Assembly (NCBI GenBank): GCA_037349315.1
Contig: JBAIAC010000059.1
Location: 28,304,501 to 28,368,500, forward strand
Direction of reading: 5' to 3'
DNA length: 64,000 nucleotides
DNA from: Chelydra serpentina
Taxonomy: Eukaryota; Chordata; Testudines; Chelydridae
Part shown: positions 24,105-37,565 of the stretch, one piece after another
Layout: every line of letters starts with the position of its first letter
Position numbering within the stretch: position 1 is the stretch's first letter
Translations under genes and position numbers: made by a program
Notes under the pieces: model-generated
Seen by the model: only the letters and a program-made list of their open reading frames with translations
Databases searched by the model: none
What the model was told of the DNA's origin: nothing

Positions 24105-24914
24105 TGCTAGAATACCAGAGAGGAGGGGCAAAATCCTAATTTTATAAAAGTGCCTGAAAGCCTTAATGTCCATACAGAGCAGACTGGACCACTAAGATTA
24201 AAGCCTGGTGCTCAGTTTATCTCTCTCAGAAAAAAAGGCTAAGTCAACCCAGCTGGAATGTGAATTTATGATACCGGGCAGAATAGCTGTGTCATACCTG
24301 ATACACAGACAACAAAGCCAACCCTGGATGAAACCCTAAACAATGGCCTCCCAGATCTCAACACAATTCTGGAACTTCACAACTCTCAAACATTCCGTAT
24401 CCCTCAGTGCACTTGACTTTAGTTCATTTGCATACTGCAGTCTTATTGGTTACAATTCGAGCTGGTTGAAACACAACCTTTTTATTCTGCAGGAAATTCC
24501 AACATTTCAAATTTTGGTTTTGCGCCACACCAACGTGAAAACAAAACAATGTGAAATTTCCCGTGAAATGAAATTTTCAAAAAAAATTCCACTTTGACCT
24601 TATCAAAACACTTCAATTCCATTTTTATTTCTTAACAACATTTTGTCAAAATCCCTATGCTCCCGCAGAAAGTTTTGAGAAAACTGTCTCATCTGAACAT
24701 TTTTTGACCAGCTCTAGTTAAAAGGTCTTGCAATTCTGACTGTTTTTAAAATAAAAAATGTAAACCTTTGGTCTGAAGTCTTTGGACTGTTCCACAAAAA
24801 CACGCTGTTCCAACAAGTAACTTGTGAAACTCACTGCTGCAGGATGTTATGGGGGAAAAGAACTCAGTGAGATCCACAGGTGCTTATGCTTCAGCGAAAG
24901 CTGATCACCATCTG
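24105..24914. other. Intergenic, nothing recognised
   Basis: A/T-rich sequence with repeated 'aaattttc/gaaattcc' phrases. No element boundaries are visible. Confidence 0.35.
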
Positions 24915-25055
24915 GGATTGGGAAACATTATCGCCCCCTACCACCTTGCCATGGTAGTGCACAATTAGATATATCATGCGGGGGAGCATACTGGCTACTG
25001 CCAGAGGCACGATACCAGACTAGACAGACCACAGGTCTATTATACTATAACAAGG
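24915..25055 (+). mobile_element. Diverged CR1 LINE 3' fragment
   Basis: The phrases tggctactgccagaggcacg, ataccagactagacagacca and caggtctattatactataac match the CR1 subfamily whose 3' end normally reads 'gatactgggctagatggacc...cagtatggcc'. A less decayed inverted relative lies at 58519-59345. Confidence 0.65.
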
Positions 25056-26930
25056 AGGAGGGATATTGGCCCAGCTGATCACTGATGTGCTCTGAAGCCT
25101 CAAGGAGGTGAAATACCAGATGAGATGGACTCACTGCTCTGATCCGGTCTTTGGAAGACTAAGAGACCTTCCCTCATCCTGGCTGGAGCAAGACAGTAGA
25201 AATTCACTCTACCTTCACAAATGGGCAGTAGGATTTAGACTTCATGCTCAGTGAGGCTGAGGATTATAATCAGGGCCAGTGGTACCTGCATTCTTGCCAC
25301 ACATACACCAGATTCCTGGGCTGATTCAGCAACTGCCGCCAGTCCAACGTCCCCCTCTGGCAGAGGGGGAGGGAGGTAACTCGCTTCTCAATCCCCTCCC
25401 CTGACCTGGCAGTCTCTTGCTGACTCCGGATGTTACTATAAGAAACGGCAAAGGATATCATTTGAAATTGTTCCCGTAAGAAGCCTAATAAAACCACTTG
25501 AAGCTGATCAAGAGAAGGAGAGCAGAGAAATGACTCGAAAGGAAGGAGGAAGAGGGGAATGAATTAACTACTCCAGTCAAGCAACATTCCTGATCTTGGT
25601 AAACAAAACACTTCTAAGAGGTACAAGAATCCCCACCACCAATTTCATCGGGGTCCGGACAATCAGCAGTAAAAGGCCCTTTCCAGGCAGCAGTTTAGCC
25701 TCAGTGTATCCAGTTTAATAAACCCATGTGTGTGCTAAGCCTCAGGCAGGCATGCCCCAGTGCACAGAGCTAGCCAGGGCAGGCAGCAGCAGCAACAGGC
25801 TCAGAGAGGAGATCACCGCAGAGTGCTATGGGGATAACATGCAATACATTCCTAACTCACAGAGGGGGAGGAGGAAGGGGCAGGAGAACTCTGAATCTCA
25901 GATCAGTACAGTCCTTTGAAATACAAGGGCCAGGGAAGCACTAAGGGCTGTAACTGTCAGGAGTCATAGTCTCCCCCTCCACCCGCCATCATTTCGATAG
26001 CACAATTAGAATCCGTTTTTCCAACTGCAGCTTAAGTCAGCCTCTCTCACCTCCCGTGTCTGCCCCCTGGCCTGATCTTTCAGCCTCTCCACTCATCACT
26101 TCATGGCGGGTAGGGTACGCAGCTGGGATGGCACATCCTCAGGTGCCACAAGGGCTTTTCAAATGAGGTGGGAGTGAGCGAGCGAGAGAGAGAGAGGACC
26201 CAGCTGAAATAGACACAGAGGGAGCATGGCTCAGAGATACCCCATGGCTCAGACAGAACAACAGAGAGTGAGGATGTGGTTTTCAGGTGCAGATGGGCCA
26301 GCTCCGGGACCAAGACCATGCAGTTTGGGCCTCCCCTAGTCACACAGACCAATTCAGCCCCGGAGCAAAAATGACGCAGAGAGAGACAGAGCAGTTCTGA
26401 GAGACACGAGTCATACTCTTCCTGTTATCAGTACTGGGCAGATTAATCCCCATCCAAGGCACCTGAACCTGCTCCAGAAACACCTGCTACAGCAGCACAC
26501 AGGCCCTGTCAGCTCCAAAATCACGGGCTTAAAGCCCCAAAGCAAATTAAAATGTTACTGTGCAAACACCCACAGAACCCATCTGAAGAAGCCACACCTT
26601 GGCCTCACAGTCATGCAGCAGGAAGGGCCCAGCTGGCTACAGGATGTGCTACAGACCTTTAAAATCCTCTAGCTACCTTCAGCCGGTGGATAAAGCTACT
26701 GCTAGATCTTTATGGGTGGGGAGTGTGGAATACAGCAATCGGCACACAGGCTGCACCGGAGAGGACATAAGCACGGCTAAAATCACCCTCCACTCTTACA
26801 CAGGCAGCATCTTCCCACCTTTTTCCAGACACTGCATGAAGCCCCAGAAAAGAAAAGTATGTTGGCTACTGGGATTAGAGAACATCATCAACACAAGCAG
26901 CTAGATTGCTCTAGCTCCCTTCACACTAGC
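25056..26930. other. Intergenic, nothing recognised
   Basis: No gene or recognisable repeat, apart from short GA-rich runs (for example 26175-26197). Confidence 0.4.
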
Positions 26931-26937
26931 AGACCCC

Positions 26938-27412
26938 CTATCTACAGGGCACTGTGCAAAACCGAGCTGTGCTCTCCCCAAGTATTGAAGCAGTGATCCC
27001 AAAGCAAAAACGGAAACCAGGACACTTTCCACTAGAAACCCAAGGATGGGCAATTTTGTACCCCACTGTGACAGGAGAGACTGAAACTGACAGGCACTTT
27101 TTATTCTGCTGCATGAGATCCAAAAGAAGAGGAGACTTTTCCAAGTGGTCAGAAATAGCAAGACTCTTTGCGGCCAAGCAAAGAAGAAAAATGACATAAC
27201 TTTAAGTGAAAGGAAAAAGACAGTGGAAATGTCTTAATGCTACCTGGGCCCCGGCCAGCAAATCCACAATAGATCATAGTGGGCACATGGTATAAAACCC
27301 AGTTACTCCTCTAAAACCCTGACCAAGGCACAGAGACTTGACAAAGTGTATTAACTTTGGCAACACTGGTATACTTTGCCATGCCAATAAAGTTACTGAG
27401 ATTGAAGCTGGG
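26938..27412 (+). mobile_element. Degenerate LINE 3' end (RT C-terminal Cys/His region)
   Basis: The frame 26954-27199 contains TGETETDRHFLFCC, resembling the E-x-x-x-HFLF-x-C region at the C-terminal end of many LINE reverse transcriptases. After the stop the sequence runs to 'ctttgccatgccaataaag', a LINE-like 3' end with AATAAA. It differs from the CR1 copies and probably belongs to another LINE clade, which I cannot name securely. Confidence 0.6.
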
Positions 27413-28921
27413 CTGAGAGTGAACACATCCCAGGGAGGCGTGGAGGGGAGGAGATGAAGAGAGGAGGGGAGAGAGAGCTATGGAGGGGAGCTCAGAGAGA
27501 GGTATGGAAAGGAGGGAAGGAGAATGGACCTAGCTCCAAGTGAGGGAGGAGTAGCACTGCAGAGGGAGTCACAGATGATAGCAGCAGGGGGAGGGATGGA
27601 GGAGAGCGAGGAAGAGTGCAGAAAAGACAGTACAGTTCAGAGACAGGCAGAGAGAGGAAACAGGATTCCCCAAAATGTTAAAAATAACACAGATGCTTGA
27701 GAACCCAGTTCCCTTTCCCCAGGCCATATGATTCTGTTTACATACTGTTTCCAAATAAACCATCCTGGCAGCAGCCTCCCGGAGCAGCCTCCCTGAGAAT
27801 CAGCCTGGGAGCCTCTTTCTCTCACTACCAGATTTTCTCAGTTTTCTACTTTTTATTGCTTAGATTTGGTACAAATCTAGCCCGCGGGGGAATGGGAGAA
27901 CGAGCCTGCCACCCCCAGGAGGAAAGGAAGAGTCAGAGAGAGTCCTGCTGCTGCCACCCCACTGCCCCAGACGCACACAGTCCTGGTGGCCCAGTTCATA
28001 CCAGCTTTTGCTTCTGTGCCCATTTAAGGGAATGGAAAGTCCAGGCAGCCTGCAAAGCAGCGCACGGGGCTCCTTTTCCCACCATACAAAGAGCGGAGGC
28101 AAAAACCCTTTCCAGGCCAGAGAGTGAGTGCTGCGCACAAACAAGGCTTTCCTATCAGCTTCTTTTCAAAGCTGACAGCTGGAAGGAGCAGCTTGGGAGA
28201 CGTTTCTCTCTGAGTCTAATTCCAGTAGCAGAATAGGAATCTCTAGGATGTGAGAAGCTTTTCTGTTCATACTCGAACCCTGTAGCCCTCCGGGGCGTGG
28301 AGTCCAAGGGAATTAAAAAACCCCACCAAACCAAACAGCATGGCTTTTTCCTGTCTTGCATCTGAGTCCCGTGGCAATGGGCCGGATGGCTAGGAGCAGA
28401 GATCACTCAAAGATACCTAACCAAACAGCCACAGATTGTCACATTAAAGTCCTTTCAATTCCAGGCTTTCAGTTCTGGCTGTTCTGAGAAGGCCAACTTT
28501 TATCAATGCTCATCTCAAACAGGGACCATCCTCCCACAGAGTTGGTCCAATGGGATTATCCAACACAACAGCATGGTGGTTTCCCCTGCCAACCCCCACG
28601 CCCTGTGGCTATGCAGGATGTCTCAGGGGTGCAGTGATTGCCCAGCACTCCTGCAGATATATGATGCTCCCCTTTGCTGTCTTTGGTCCCAGCAAGGAGA
28701 CGGCGACCCCTTTGATTCATGGTTTCCCTGTCTCGTGCAAGAAGATAGCAATTCCCTGGACTGGTAGTTGCCCATGACCCTAGTTGGGAGACTGTGGCCC
28801 CCCAATGGCCAGAGATGGTCCATGCAAACTCTCACCCCTTGCAGCGCAGAAGTGGATCTACCAGCCCACCAATGTCCACCAAATTTTCTGAGCAGCAACC
28901 ATGTTGTTGTAGTGCCCATTC
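27413..28921. other. Region downstream of LRRC10B (probable 3'UTR plus intergenic)
   Basis: GA-rich stretches lie at 27425-27660. A minus-strand AATAAA (plus tttatt) at 27852-27857 is a candidate polyadenylation signal for LRRC10B, about 1.07 kb after its stop. No other gene is recognised. Confidence 0.35.
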
Positions 28922-30239
<1,318 letters not shown>

Positions 30240-30260
<21 letters not shown>

Positions 30261-30560
30261 CCCCTACCCGGGATCGGCCTCCCCCCCGCGTGGTGCCGGC
30301 CCTGGCGCTGCGCGGCCCCCGGTGCCTCCCGGCCTCTCGCTCCGGGGCTCCCGGCTCGGTCTGAGCTCGGCTCCCACACACCCGGCGCCTAGCGACTCGT
30401 CTCCATGGCAACCCCCACGCGGGACAACCCGCCTATGGCGGAGCCGCTCGGGCCGGCGGGGGCGGGCTGTCCTCAGGCCCCGCCCCTATGACACGCCCAC
30501 TCCCGCGGCCGCTGCTGCGGGCCTGGCTGTACCCAGCGCGGGCTCGCTCGCACATCCCTG
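30240..30560. promoter_or_regulatory. CpG-rich probable LRRC10B promoter
   Basis: A dense cluster of CG dinucleotides lies upstream of the minus-strand LRRC10B start and ends abruptly in C/A-rich repeats beyond 30600. It contains the X-box-like site at 30399. The transcription start itself cannot be read from sequence. Confidence 0.55.
30399..30412. promoter_or_regulatory. X-box-like RFX binding site (LRRC10B side)
   Basis: GTCTCCATGGCAAC matches the RFX X-box consensus (GTNNCCATGGNAAC-like) at every constrained position. It lies 593 bp upstream of the chosen LRRC10B start in a CpG-rich region. RFX factors drive ciliary genes. Binding is inferred. Confidence 0.6.
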
Positions 30561-30699
30561 CCCCGCCTGCACCTGATACGGGCCTCCCCCCCTCCCCCCC
30601 GCGTACAGCCTCGGGCCCCGCCCCCTAGACCCGTGTCCCCACTACGGCCTAGGCTACACAGGGCACAGACACCCTGGCCCGGGCTCCAGCCCCAGGCTC

Positions 30700-31050
30700 A
30701 CCCTCCACACCCCTTCCCTCGCTACGCCCACCGCACAATCCCAGCCCAGCTCCACTGAGAGACTCCCTACCCTCCAACAGCCACCACAGCCCAGCTATAC
30801 CCACCACACAACCCCCTCCCCAGCTACAGCCACCACGCAACCACCACACCGCAGCTACACCCACTGCACAACCCCTTCTCCTGCTACACCTGCTGCATAA
30901 CCCCCCCAGCCCAGCTACACTGAGAGACTCCCCGCCTTCCTACAGCCACCACACAACCCCCTTCCCAGCTACACTGAGGGACTCCCCACCTATAGCCACC
31001 ACACAACTCCCCTCCTAGCTACACTGACACACTCCCTTCCCCTGCTACAC
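30700..31050. repeat. Degenerate C/A-rich minisatellite (~54-bp unit)
   Basis: Recurrent cagctacactgagagactcc followed by 'agccaccacacaacccc', best seen at 30741, 30911 and 30966. Copies are diverged and spacing is irregular. Confidence 0.65.
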
Positions 31051-31055
31051 CCACC

Positions 31056-31177
31056 TAGGGTGACCAGACAGCAAATGTGAAAAATCGGGATGGGGTGGGG
31101 GGTAATAGGAGCCTATATAAGAAAAAGACCCTAAAATCGGGACTGTCCCTATAAAATCGGGACATCTGGTCAACCTA
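31056..31177. mobile_element. TAGGGTGACCA MITE (copy 2)
   Basis: A 122-bp element with termini tagggtgaccaga and tctggtcaaccta. The flanks are cacccacc (31048-31055) and tacccacc (31178-31185), 7 of 8 identical. The interior reads as in copies 3 and 4 (gtgaaaaatcggga ... cctatataagaaaaag). Confidence 0.92.
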
Positions 31178-31659
31178 TACCCACCATAGGTCTCCCTGGA
31201 TACCACCAGCGCCAAACCTATTTCTGCTACATCCCATGTGTGCATCTTTCTACAACTCCCTCACAGACACGCACCCCTGCGCAACAGAGTCTTCTGGTTA
31301 GTCAAAGCAGGAAGAAGATATCCCTGGCTACTCTTGTTTTTTGTGTATCCAGGAGTAGCGATGAGCACCTCAAGACCTGTCACTGCCTTGACTGCTTGGC
31401 AAGTACCACTGCAAATGCCACTGCCTAAGAAAGTTTTCCCTAACATTACCTGGGGTTCCCTCTTTCCTGGGTTTAACTGAAGCCAGCTTCCTTTTGTCCA
31501 GGTTCCTTCAGACACATCAGTGCTGTTCCCTGCACTGGAGATGTAGAGCTGGGTGTCATCAGCCTATTAATGGCATTCGATCTCATGGGATTTCAGTCTC
31601 CTCTAGAATTCTCCGACCAGTCCTTTCTTCTTCATATGGCAACCCCCTGGGCACACCTC

Positions 31660-31965
31660 AAACCACACTAACAATTCCCGCTCACGCAGCCAACCGTACA
31701 AACCTGGACCCATCAATCCTTATCCTCCACGCCCTCAACCAACACATACACACAGCACCGCACCAGTTATGTCTTCTTCCACCTAATCCACCCCTCACAC
31801 TCACATCCAACCAACAACCTCCATCATACACCCAACCAGCTTTCCTGGGCATGCACAAAATCACTTTTCCTTACAAACCCAACAAAGGTCCTCCCACAAG
31901 ACCCCAACCATCTCTCATACACTCAACCAGCCTTGAGTTGGTTGGAACTCAGGCAGCTTACATGG
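31660..31965. other. C/A-rich low-complexity tract
   Basis: Reiterated 'ccaacca', 'cccaaccagc' and 'cacac' phrases without a fixed unit. No coding potential that I would defend. Confidence 0.4.
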
Positions 31966-32109
31966 TTTGAATTAGGCCGGCATTTAGACAGGCAAGGTCT
32001 CTCAAACCAAGCAGCTTTTATGGCTTGGATTAGACAGGCAGCTTGCATGGCTTGGATTGGGCTGGTACACTGGAAGTTCCTTTGATCAGGAGAGTTATTC
32101 CTTTATCAA

Positions 32110-32215
32110 GTATCGGGGGTAACCGTGTTAGTCTGTATCCACAAAAACAACAAGGAGTCCAGTGACACCTTGAAGACTAACAGATTTATTTGGGCATAAG
32201 CTTTCATGGGTTTTT
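32110..32215. repeat. Interspersed repeat fragment, unclassified
   Basis: The stretch gtgttagtctgtatccacaa, then ggagtccagtgacacc and aacagatttatttgggcata, looks like a repeat phrase I associate with sauropsid genomes. I cannot assign a superfamily from this fragment. Confidence 0.45.
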
Positions 32216-32689
32216 TTACTGTCTTCATAGCTGTATCTTGTACAGCTGTATTTTGTGAGCACATGGCTGGCAGTGACAATCAAATAAATAATAAACCCTG
32301 TTTGTCCCCCTCCCTGCAGGAACGTCTTGATACCAAAGAAGGATCAGGCCTGTGTCCCAGTCCCAGGCCCAGCTCTTGGTTGGGGGTGGGGTATTTCTGT
32401 CTGTTACCCAGAGGCCTGGTAGATTTGTTGTGAGCTCCTGTGAGAGGCTGGAATGGGAATTGTGCTGACAAGAGTTTATTGATCTCCCAACAGAGTGAAG
32501 CCAATTAGCCCAGAGGTTACCAGAGGTCACAGCAGCTGCCTTTACTTCCCCCCTTCTCTTCTCATTTCATCTCATTCATTTTCAACCAAATCACGCTGAA
32601 AACAAAATTCCCCCATATGTGGTTCATCCTGTATCTTTTCTGTATCCCCTTCCGCCCACTTAATGCAGCCCACAAGAGATCCACATGCC

Positions 32690-33370
32690 CACATTCATGG
32701 ACTCCTGTGTCCTACAACAAAATCAAGAGGCACATACACAAACATGCTGACCTCATGTACATGCAGATCTGTACACCAAATGAACTCACCGCCATGTACC
32801 TGGGCATATGCACACAAGCACACATACATGTATGGTATTTGTGCACAAATATGCCCACATAAAGAACAAACATACACATAAAAATTACACGCAAACACAG
32901 AACGCGCTGACTTTGCACCCACGCAGTCTATGCCATACACAAATACTGAAATCACCTACATGCCTATACATACCTGCATTCACACACACACCTGTCCCTA
33001 AATACACAGAGTAAACATGCACACATATACAGTATTTGTGCACAAATATGCACATGTAAAGAACACACATACATTCAAATTACATGCAAACAACACACAC
33101 TGAATTTACACTCACGCACAAACTATGCCATACACAAATATTTAATTCACCTACATGCCCAAACATACATGCATACAGACACAGAAAACTCATACACATT
33201 CACACACAGCCACATGTGCCTAAACTCAAACAGCAAACATATACAAACATGCATGCATTTCTATTCTATTCTGTATAGATTCATATACCATGCCATCCCT
33301 GTGATATCTGAAGGCTTACACACACCAAACACCCATGCACACACAAACATGCATGCATGTGCATGTTAAG
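32690..33370. repeat. A/C-rich tract with a ~197-bp tandem duplication
   Basis: The block from gtatttgtgcacaaatatg at 32835 to about 32980 recurs at 33032-33178 with moderate divergence. It keeps the landmarks 'ctatgccatacacaaat' and 'cacctacatgcc', so the period is 197 bp. Surrounding sequence is degenerate (CA)n/(CATA)n. Confidence 0.75.
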
Positions 33371-33987
33371 GGACAGTCCATAAACTACCACGTCACCCAG
33401 CCTGCTTTCTTTCAGAGACTCAGTCATGCTTATCCCTTTTGAGATATTGGGTTTTGACTGCCCTGCACTGACCCATGTGTCCACTGCATTCTGAGAATAC
33501 AGCAAAGGTCTGCGTCAGTAGCTATCCCTAGAGCTGGTGGCCCTGCTGGAGATGATGGTCTGGCTCCTCGGCTGGTGGGAATGGACAATGGATTTATGCC
33601 GATGTACACTAGCTGTGCATCTGGCCCTTTCCTCAGCTCATTCCTCGCCACCCTCAATTCTGTTCCACCCCAAGTACCTACTCTTCTTACAGTAATGTTC
33701 CCAAACATTGTCCATTAGTTGCTTCACTCATATTCAGTGAGTTTTAAATGATCAAGTCTTGGCTCCTCTCTTGTACCAGGTTCTGCTCATGGAAACTGTT
33801 GCATTTCCTCATCTTTTGAATTTCCTCCTCTCCTCCAGAAATAACTAAAAAAGCCATAGTTTCTCTTCCTCAGCACAGTCTAGCTACTTTGGTTCCTTTT
33901 GAGAGCTTCTTATCTTCTCTCCTCCCCTTTTTTCTATCCTTCTCCCTGTGGCTGGCAGTGAGCTCTCACCCTTCTCCAGGAGAAGAC

Positions 33988-34111
33988 TAGGGTGACCAGA
34001 TAGCAAGTGTGAAAAATCGGGACAGGGGGTGGGGGGTAATAGATGCCTATATAAGAAAAAGCCCTGAATATCGGGACTGTCCCTATAAAATAGGCACATC
34101 TGGTCACCCTA
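33988..34111. mobile_element. TAGGGTGACCA MITE (copy 3)
   Basis: A 124-bp element with termini tagggtgaccaga and tctggtcacccta. It has a perfect 8-bp duplication gagaagac (33980-33987 and 34112-34119). Confidence 0.94.
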
Positions 34112-34591
34112 GAGAAGACAGCCACCTTCTCCAGATCCATTCACAGCATTCTCAACACTCCCAGGTTAGAGAAATAGCTTAACAATCACAGGCTCTGAAG
34201 TACCAGGTGGAGATCCCACTGTCACAGAAAAGGATCAGTAGCAGAACCAAGACCCCTGATCTGATACCATAGATCCCTACCTTCATTTTTGTCCCATCTC
34301 ATCCCACCAAAACAAAAGCTGCATTGAGCTATAGTTGTCAATCAGCAGTTGTGTATCTCTTATTGCCTCTTACACATCCATCCAGGTGTTTTGTACCCAG
34401 CCACTCTCCTGCCTTAGTTCCCTGTTCAAATCAGCTGTGTCATCCAGAAGACAGTCCCTGAGAAAAATTATACCCAGACAGCCCTCCAGTGGCAGCTGTC
34501 CCAATGACAATTTCCCATAGATTGCATGTGTACCTTACTCAGGCAAAATTCCCACCAATGTCAACAGAAGTTTGCCAGACTAAAGACGGAG

Positions 34592-35701
34592 TGTGACGGT
34601 GTTCCCCATAAAACTTTATGGGGAGATGCTTATAAATGTATATATGTAACTAAAATATGTTTTATGCTACATGTGCCATGTAACATATCTCTGTGAAAGT
34701 TATGACCTACTGAATTTACTCCTCCTGTTTGTATGCATGTATCATTGTTGTAGTTGGAGTTATGAAGATTGGTTTTATATTTGCTGGTTTTGTACATAGC
34801 CTTTGTAAGTGCATGGGATCATCTTTGGAGCAAAGAATGTGCCTGTTAAATGCGAGTCACAATCCACATTGGGGCCGGGTCTGGAATGCAACTGGTTAGA
34901 CTGGTTAGGGCGCATGGACAGGTGACTTGCCCATGTGATCCCAAAACTCCAGGGCAACTGGATCCTACGCAGGGAGAGGAAGAAAGGCTATAAAAGCCCT
35001 TGCAAGACCCTTCCATTTTGTCTTCAGCTGGCTAAAGGGAGAGGCTCTCCACCCCCCCAAGGACATTCCTGAGGGGAACTGAACAAAGGACAAAGACACT
35101 AGGGGGTGTGAGCGACTGCTGGACCCAGGCTAATTCTACAGCCTGTAAAAAGGAAAATATCCGAATCTGGTGAGGCTTTTATCTGTGTTAACTTTGAATA
35201 GACATAGACGTGCGTGTTTTATTTTATTTTACTAAGTAACTTGCTTTGTTCTGTCTGTTACTACTTGAACTCACTTAAATCCTATTTTCTGTACTTATTA
35301 AAATCACTTTTTACTTATTAAGTTTCCTTGAGTATGAGTCGGTGCCTGGGGAAAGCGAACAGTTGTGCATATCTTTCTATCTTTGAAATAGAAGGCGAAC
35401 TGTTTATGAGTTTACCCTGTATAAGCTTTATACAGGGTAAAACGGATTTATTAAGGGTTTGAACCTCCTTGGAGTTGAGCAGCTGGGTGTCAAAGGCAAG
35501 AGCACTTCCAGGGGCCTTACAGTGGTGAGTGGACTTGGTTCGGACCTGGGTCTGTGTTTGCAGCAGATCAGTGGAATCTGGCTCAAAACAGACAGGATTC
35601 GGGAGTCCCAAGCTGGAAAAGGCCTGGAAGCAGGGGTAGAAGTAGCCTTGGCACACCAGGTGGCAGCATCAAGCAGGTCTCTGTGGCCCCAACCCGTCAC
35701 A
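34592..35701 (+). mobile_element. 1.1-kb solo LTR with 5-bp TSD
   Basis: It begins TGTGACGG and ends CCGTCACA, so the ends are perfect 8-bp inverted repeats beginning TG and ending CA. A perfect 5-bp duplication cggag flanks it (34587-34591 and 35702-35706). TATAAA lies at 34989-34994, followed by a plausible transcribed R-U5-like part. There is no internal coding region, which suggests a solo LTR of an LTR retrotransposon or endogenous retrovirus. Orientation is taken from the TATA box. Confidence 0.85.
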
Positions 35702-35817
35702 CGGAGCCTGTACTAAGTAAGGACCCAAATCAATGGGGGTTTTGCCCAAGTAAGGAGAGAGTGTAATGTGTGTCCGGTTTGTTCCTGTGCTGTAACTACA
35801 GGTGGGGCAACCCAGGG

Positions 35818-36004
35818 TCATAGAATCATAGAATATCAGGGTTGGAAGGGACCTTAGAAGGTCATCTAGTCCAACCCCCTGCTCAAAGCAGAACCAATCC
35901 CCAATTTTTGCCCCAGATCCCCAAATGGCCCCCTCAAGGATTGAACTCACAACCCTGGGTTTAGCAGGCCAATGCTCAAACCACTGAGCTATCCCTCCCC
36001 CCCC
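35818..36004 (-). mobile_element. tRNA-derived SINE with CR1-like tail
   Basis: Inverted full-length copy: the doubled 'tcatagaa' tail at the left, inverted B box (ggattgaactcacaaccc) near 35938, inverted A box (aaccactgagctatccc) near 35979. Confidence 0.93.
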
Positions 36005-36455
36005 ATTGTGGTCCTGTGTTCTGGTAGTGGGGGCTGAGACCCCAAGTCCCTCTCGTCTCAGTGCACAATACTTCAGTGCTAACCGTGGGATAAAAATGTG
36101 ATTAGAATATTTTCGATTAGCTAAACTAGATAGTCTGAGGTCCATTCCCACCACCACCACCAGTAGCATTGGAACACACTTAAGAGCTGAGAATTCACTC
36201 TTCAGGGTGGGGGATCAGTCAGGCAGCCACTCAACCCCCTCTCACAAGCCTGGGTTGGACTGTCCTCATCCCCTTAACACCCCACCCCCGCCCCATTGAC
36301 CTAAATCAGGTCAGCCTCTCACTCTCCTTTTCCCCCTGGGTCAGCCCAACATTCCTCCCCACCCTTGTTAATGGTGCATCACCCTGCCACCTGTTTGACG
36401 AGCCAGAGAGTGTGTGTGTCTGCCTGGGTGTTACTCTGTCACACATGGACTGACT

Positions 36456-37051
36456 GGGGTCGAGAAGGAATTTTCCTCCAGGGTAGATTGGCAGAGGCCC
36501 TGGAGGTTTTTCGCCTTCCTCTGCAGCATGGGGCACGGGTCACTTGCTGGAGGATTCTCTTTATCTTGAAGACTTTAAACCATGATTTGAGGACTTCAAT
36601 ATCTGAGACATAGGTGAGAGGATTATTGTAGGAGTCAGGGCTGGCTCCAGGCACCATCTGACCAAGCACGTGCTTGGGGCGGCACCTGGAGGGGGGCGGC
36701 GCTCAGGGTTTTTTTTTTGTTTTTTTTTTTTAAACAACCACTCTTCCCAGCACCCCAAGGAGGGAGCGGGGGACGGGCATGCCGTGCTCCCCGCCGGCGC
36801 CCCGGCCGGGGCAGCGGGGCCGCAGGGATGCCGCCCTCCCTGGCGGCAGTGGGCATGCCGCGCTCCCCGCCGGCGCCCTGGCCAGGGGAGTGGGGCGGCC
36901 GGCAGCTTTTTTGCCTGGGGCAGCAAAAAAGCCAGAGCCGGCCCTGGCAGGAGTGGGCGGGTGAGGTTCTGTGGCCTGCATTGTGCAGGAGGTCAGACTA
37001 GATGATCATAATGGTCCCTTCTGACCTTAAAGTCTATGAGTCTATGAGTCT
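36456..37051 (+). mobile_element. CR1 LINE 3'UTR, interrupted by a hAT element
   Basis: Left part: aggaattttcctccagggta ... ggattattgtaggagt. Right part: gggcgggtgaggttctgtgg ... agtctatgagtctatgag. Together they make a CR1 3' end matching the inverted copy at 3449-3720. The interruption is 36636-36946. Confidence 0.92.
36636..36946. mobile_element. GC-rich non-autonomous hAT-like element inside CR1
   Basis: Termini are cagggctggctccagg and (inverted right end) cagggccggctctgg. Flanking 8-mers are gtaggagt (36628-36635) and gcaggagt (36947-36954), 7 of 8 identical. A poly-T run lies at 36712-36731, and a 75-bp internal duplication starts with gggcatgccg (36775 and 36850). Confidence 0.9.
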
Positions 37052-37220
37052 AACTGCTGCTGTACGAGAAGTGCCCAGGAGCAGCCGGTGTTACTCACAG
37101 CGCGCAGACACTAAACAACCTGTAACAAAACTGGGAGCCCCAGAATCTCAGAACCGTTCATTAATTTTGGGTGCCCCACCTGAGTTCCCGAGGGGCTGAT
37201 TTCCACAGGTGCAGAGCTCT

Positions 37221-37565
37221 GCTATTATTATTTGTGTTGCAACGGCACCGAGAGGCGCTGACCAAGATCAGGTCCCAAAGTGCCAGGTGCTGCACAGACG
37301 CACTGTGAGACAGTCCCTGCCCCGACAGAGATCAGGGCCCCGTTGTGCCAGGTTCTGCACAGACACAGTGAGAGACAGCCCCTCCCCTGAAGAGTGCCTA
37401 GTCTTCAGACAGACAAAGGAAGGATCGTTATCCCCATTTTACCATGGGGAAATGAGGCCCAGAGAAATGCAGCGACTTGTCCCAGGTCCCACACATCTGG
37501 GGCAGAGCCAGGTACTGAACCCAGGTCTTCCAGTGCCTCAGCTCTAAGCCCACACTTCCTTTTGT
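37221..37565 (-). mobile_element. Long MIR-like SINE
   Basis: It starts with tattattatttgtgttgcaa and continues 'ccgttgtgccaggttctgcacag'. The inverted MIR core then appears: ccccattttaccatggggaa, atgaggcccagagaaatg, cgacttgtcccaggtccca. The same 'gtgctaggcactgtacaaa' part recurs at 48969, 49402 and 53475. Confidence 0.8.
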
